Shown here piece after piece: positions 8,107-10,291 of a DNA stretch of 10,291 nucleotides; within the stretch, counting starts at the first letter, position 1, and each line of letters begins with the position of its first letter. The notes below the pieces were generated by a model that saw nothing but the letters and a program-made list of their open reading frames with translations, did not search any database and was not told where the DNA came from. A program made the translations under genes and the position numbers. This DNA is from Emmonsiellopsis sp. PD_33 (Eukaryota; Ascomycota; Eurotiomycetes; Onygenales; Ajellomycetaceae), in contig JANTQF010000602.1 in assembly GCA_032988165.1 (NCBI GenBank), forward strand, positions 1-10,291, read 5' to 3'.

Positions 8107-8722
8107 TGTGAGGTTTTTTTTTTTTTTTTTTGATATTTCTCTTTTGTTCAAGGGTTCGGGTGTATTCTAGGTGGTTTGGTCGGAGGGGGTTTGCGAAATG
8201 TTCTACGCAATTTTCTTTTTGTAAATCGCTTTTGATATCTTTTGTTTCTTTTTTCATGGATAGAAGAATTATCAAGGCGGGAACTGTCTGCTATTATCTA
8301 TATCCGCCGCCGGCGAGTCTAGCGCCATCAACCCCACAGTCTAGGATTTTACCGAGGCCTGTTTTCCCGTCAATGAGAAATAATTAAAAATGCCAGCGGC
8401 CCCGATTGCCATCATCAGAGGAATTGACATCCTCCATGTACAGTTATATGCTTCACCCAGGCATATCCCAACCCAAAAGAATCAAAGAATGGCATATAAA
8501 TTCACTACCCCGCCAACCACAGCTTCCCCGCAGTGCATAATGGGCGACGCAGGCAGGAGAAAACGCGTCTTGTCTGCCTGCTTGAGCATCATAACAGCGG
8601 CCTGGAGATAAATTAACAGCCTCTGTCCAGCTTGACTTCCACCAGAGCTATACACATCTCACATCTCCACAAACTCACCTCTCAGTATACCTCGATAACC
8701 AAGCCAGATAGATACCGCAACC
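8107..8722. promoter_or_regulatory. Divergent promoter region, phosphatase / ubiquitin hydrolase
   Basis: 616 bp separate the two starts. Rightward there is TATAAA at 8495-8500, and the 80 bases before the hydrolase ATG are pyrimidine/A-rich without any ATG. Leftward the leader is A-rich; an ATG at 8257 (minus strand) opens a frame that overlaps the phosphatase start out of frame, so if transcription begins upstream of 8257 this would be a long overlapping uORF. No classic operator or repeat pair is visible. Confidence 0.5.
8114..8131 (-). repeat. A18 homopolymer in the phosphatase leader
   Basis: Eighteen consecutive T on the plus strand, i.e. A18 in the mRNA sense, ending 7 nt before the phosphatase ATG. 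Such runs are prone to length change and may bind poly(A)-binding protein. Confidence 0.8.
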
Positions 8723-9565
8723 ATGGCCTCGCAACCCTCTCCGCAGCCCCACGACACCCAGCAGGACGAAGTCCAATACATCAACGGGAAGAAAACCTTC
8801 GTCCCCCTCGGTACGTCCATTACCTCCCCCCATCATCCCTCCATATACCTCCCTAACCCCCCCCCAGAAAACAACCCAACCGTCCTCTCCGCCCTCCTCC
8901 ACAACCTCGGCGTCCCCCCCACCCTCACCTGCCACGACATCTACTCCCTCGCCCCCGACGACCTCGCCATCCTCCCGCGCCCAGCCCACGCTCTAATCTT
9001 CATCTGCCCCGCCTCCACCTACCACCTCGCCCGCTCCTCCGACCCCGCCATCGCCTCTCTCCCCGCTCAACCCCAAACCCCGTCCCCAACCGAACCAGTC
9101 CTCTGGTTCCCGCAAACAATCGGCAATGCCTGCGGCCTCATCGCCCTCCTGCACGGCATCGCAAACGGCGCCGCCCGCTCCTACATCCCGCAAAACTCAG
9201 CTCTAGATCGACTCCTGACGGCCGCGGCGCCGTTGGGTCCCGAGGCGCGCGCGCGGTTACTGTATGATTCGGAGCTGTTGGAGGGGGCGCATGTGGCTGC
9301 GGCGCGGATGGGGGATACGGTTGCGCCGGGGGCGGGGGCGAAGGTTGGGTATCATTTTATTGCGTTTGTGAAGGGGGGTGATGGGCATTTGTGGGAGTTG
9401 GAGGGGGGGTTGGTGGGGCCGGTGGATAGGGGGGAACTGGGGGAGGGGGAGGATGTGTTGAGTGAGAGGGCGTTGGATGGAGGGGTTAGGAGGTTTTTGA
9501 ACGTGGCGGGGGAGGGGGAGGCGGGGGGGGTTAGTCTTGTGGCGGTGGGGGGGGGGGGGGATTAG
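8723..9565 (+). CDS. Ubiquitin carboxyl-terminal hydrolase, peptidase C12 (YUH1/UCH-L type)
   Basis: Exons 8723-8810 and 8868-9565 give 261 residues. The ATG has a near-ideal context (AACCATGG). The 57-nt intron has donor GTACGT, branch CCTAAC and acceptor CCCCAG; splicing restores FVPLENNP, typical of the family N-terminus. The enzyme releases small adducts from the C-terminus of ubiquitin and helps process ubiquitin precursors in cytosol and nucleus. Catalytic features in the spliced protein are oxyanion Gln112 and Cys118 in QTIGNACGL, and His192 in GYHFIAF. At the third position LWELEG has Glu208 where human and yeast enzymes have Asp. The crossover-loop region and DRGELG follow as expected. 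The intron length is a multiple of three with no stop, so retention would give 280 residues. The coding strand turns abruptly from C-rich to G-rich near 9220, and the C-terminus is written by a G14 run. Orthologous to S. cerevisiae YUH1 by inference. Confidence 0.93.
   Translation: MASQPSPQPHDTQQDEVQYINGKKTFVPLGTSITSPHHPSIYLPNPPPENNPTVLSALLHNLGVPPTLTCHDIYSLAPDDLAILPRPAHALIFICPASTYHLARSSDPAIASLPAQPQTPSPTEPVLWFPQTIGNACGLIALLHGIANGAARSYIPQNSALDRLLTAAAPLGPEARARLLYDSELLEGAHVAAARMGDTVAPGAGAKVGYHFIAFVKGGDGHLWELEGGLVGPVDRGELGEGEDVLSERALDGGVRRFLNVAGEGEAGGVSLVAVGGGGD
9547..9560 (+). repeat. G14 homopolymer in the last codons of the hydrolase
   Basis: Fourteen consecutive G encode the terminal Val-Gly-Gly-Gly-Gly just before GAT TAG. 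A one-base change would only alter the C-terminal tail but would move the stop. Confidence 0.85.
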
Positions 9566-9795
9566 GGAAGGGTGGATGGGATGGGGATGGGATATCGGGT
9601 GGGTTATGGGTGGTTGATTAATGGATGGATTTGTATGGTATAGGCGCCAGGGAGGAAATAGGCATTTGACTTTCCATGTCAATACCAGTGGTAAATCCTG
9701 AACAGGGAAACGGTGGCCGGAATAACTAATCTCTCTCCCTCTCTCTGATATTCCTCTAAGCGTCATTTACTCCGAGGGAAAACGGGTTAAGAACA

Positions 9796-9801
9796 AATAA
9801 A
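9796..9801 (+). terminator. Possible poly(A) signal AATAAA
   Basis: The first exact AATAAA after the hydrolase stop, 230 nt downstream, in an A-rich context. Fungal poly(A) signals are loose, so this is only a candidate. Confidence 0.35.
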
Positions 9802-10176
9802 GTCATCATTCTCAACATACTAGGTCGATAGCTTTAAATAACTGGACTATCCATTTGAGCTGGCATAAAAAGAAAAGTTTATCTCATTTTTAGACATCAA
9901 CATGAGGCAGCCGGCGGGGCGTTCTCATCACCATAGTTATTGCAGATTTGATAATACCTTCTACAAGACGAACAGTGTCCCAACGTAAATCTCTAAGAAC
10001 AGAGATATTGTTACTGACTACGATAATTGCATGACAGAATAATGATTAGGCGGATTTGTTCCTTATTGGCTTGCTGGCTTGTGGTATGAGGGTTAGAGTA
10101 ATGAAACTGAGTATTCTCTCTTCTCTCTCTTTAATTATAGAAATATGGGAAAATATCATGCAGATTTGACTGTAAT

Positions 10177-10199
10177 GTGACCTCACATGATGTCACGTG
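10177..10199 (+). promoter_or_regulatory. Inverted repeat with CACGTG E-box
   Basis: GTGAC and GTCAC form an inverted pair spaced by 10 bases, and the right arm runs into CACGTG (10194-10199), the core bound by bHLH factors such as Cbf1/Pho4 types. A CACATG half-match lies between the arms. It could belong to the promoter of a gene beyond the right edge. Confidence 0.35.
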
Positions 10200-10217
10200 C
10201 ACCCCATCAAAAATCTC

Positions 10218-10258
10218 GGGGGGAGTTGGGGGTGGGGGGTTGTAGGGGGCGGTAGGGG
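10218..10258 (+). other. G-quadruplex motif
   Basis: Five G-tracts of 6, 5, 6, 5 and 4 G separated by loops of 4, 1, 5 and 5 bases, which meets the standard G3+N1-7 rule with one spare tract. Confidence 0.75.
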
Positions 10259-10291
10259 TGGTATTCTCTTTTCTGCTTTTTGTGCTTTTTT

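Larger units (their letters stand above)
9566..10291. other. 3' flank without a gene
   Basis: No credible ORF. The G-rich bias of the hydrolase gene continues to about 9635 with GGATGG-like repeats. CT tracts lie at 9731-9746 and 10115-10131. The minus-strand 169-codon frame over 9257-9766 is a proline-rich shadow of the G-rich strand. Confidence 0.55.

Noticed and set aside
7820..8257. Long minus-strand frame upstream of and overlapping the phosphatase start
   Set aside because: After the leader it becomes a Pro/Arg-rich shadow of the phosphatase; kept only as a possible uORF.
9257..9766. 169-codon minus-strand frame rich in Pro and His
   Set aside because: It arises because the opposite strand of the hydrolase gene is G-rich; no domain.

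Overview
The window looks like nuclear DNA from a filamentous ascomycete, most probably an Aspergillus/Penicillium-type member of the Eurotiales. The grounds are short introns of 57-69 nt with fungal donors (GTTAGC, GTCAGT, GTTTGT, GTACGT), branch points such as TACTAAC, GCTGAC and CCTAAC, pyrimidine-rich leaders, and proteins that read as fungal versions of known families. No tRNA, rRNA, transposon, CRISPR array or bacterial operon is visible. The organism call is inferred from gene style, not from a database search.

Layout. Positions 1-3124 hold no gene I can support, but they contain a striking same-strand cluster of eleven GCCAAG hexamers (879-2312), which matches the PacC consensus GCCARG, plus several short tandem repeats. 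At 3125-3655 (-) is an unrecognised hypothetical protein. At 4068-4781 (-) is a CCDC97-like (CCD97_C) protein with one intron; its 5' region carries an in-frame TAA that separates a well-placed upstream ATG from apparently coding sequence. It shares a roughly 475 bp head-to-head promoter with a three-exon gene at 5257-7127 (+), which encodes a multi-spanning membrane protein fused to a spermidine-synthase-like, SAM-binding domain. This gene converges on a dual-specificity/lipid-type phosphatase at 7303-8106 (-), with the motif HCSAGKDRTG. The phosphatase in turn diverges from a two-exon ubiquitin C-terminal hydrolase (peptidase C12, YUH1/UCH-L type) at 8723-9565 (+). The last 726 bases have no gene; they hold a possible poly(A) signal, an E-box/inverted repeat and a strong G-quadruplex motif.

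The genes look like ordinary housekeeping or regulatory genes rather than a gene cluster; nothing ties them into one pathway. The most interesting signals are the GCCAAG cluster, the in-frame stop upstream of the CCDC97-like gene, the mid-gene switch from C-rich to G-rich coding strand in both the phosphatase and the hydrolase, the frame-preserving intron of the hydrolase, and the upstream ORFs in front of the spermidine-synthase-like gene. Several open frames here begin only with TTG, GTG or CTG, so I moved starts to the first credible ATG.
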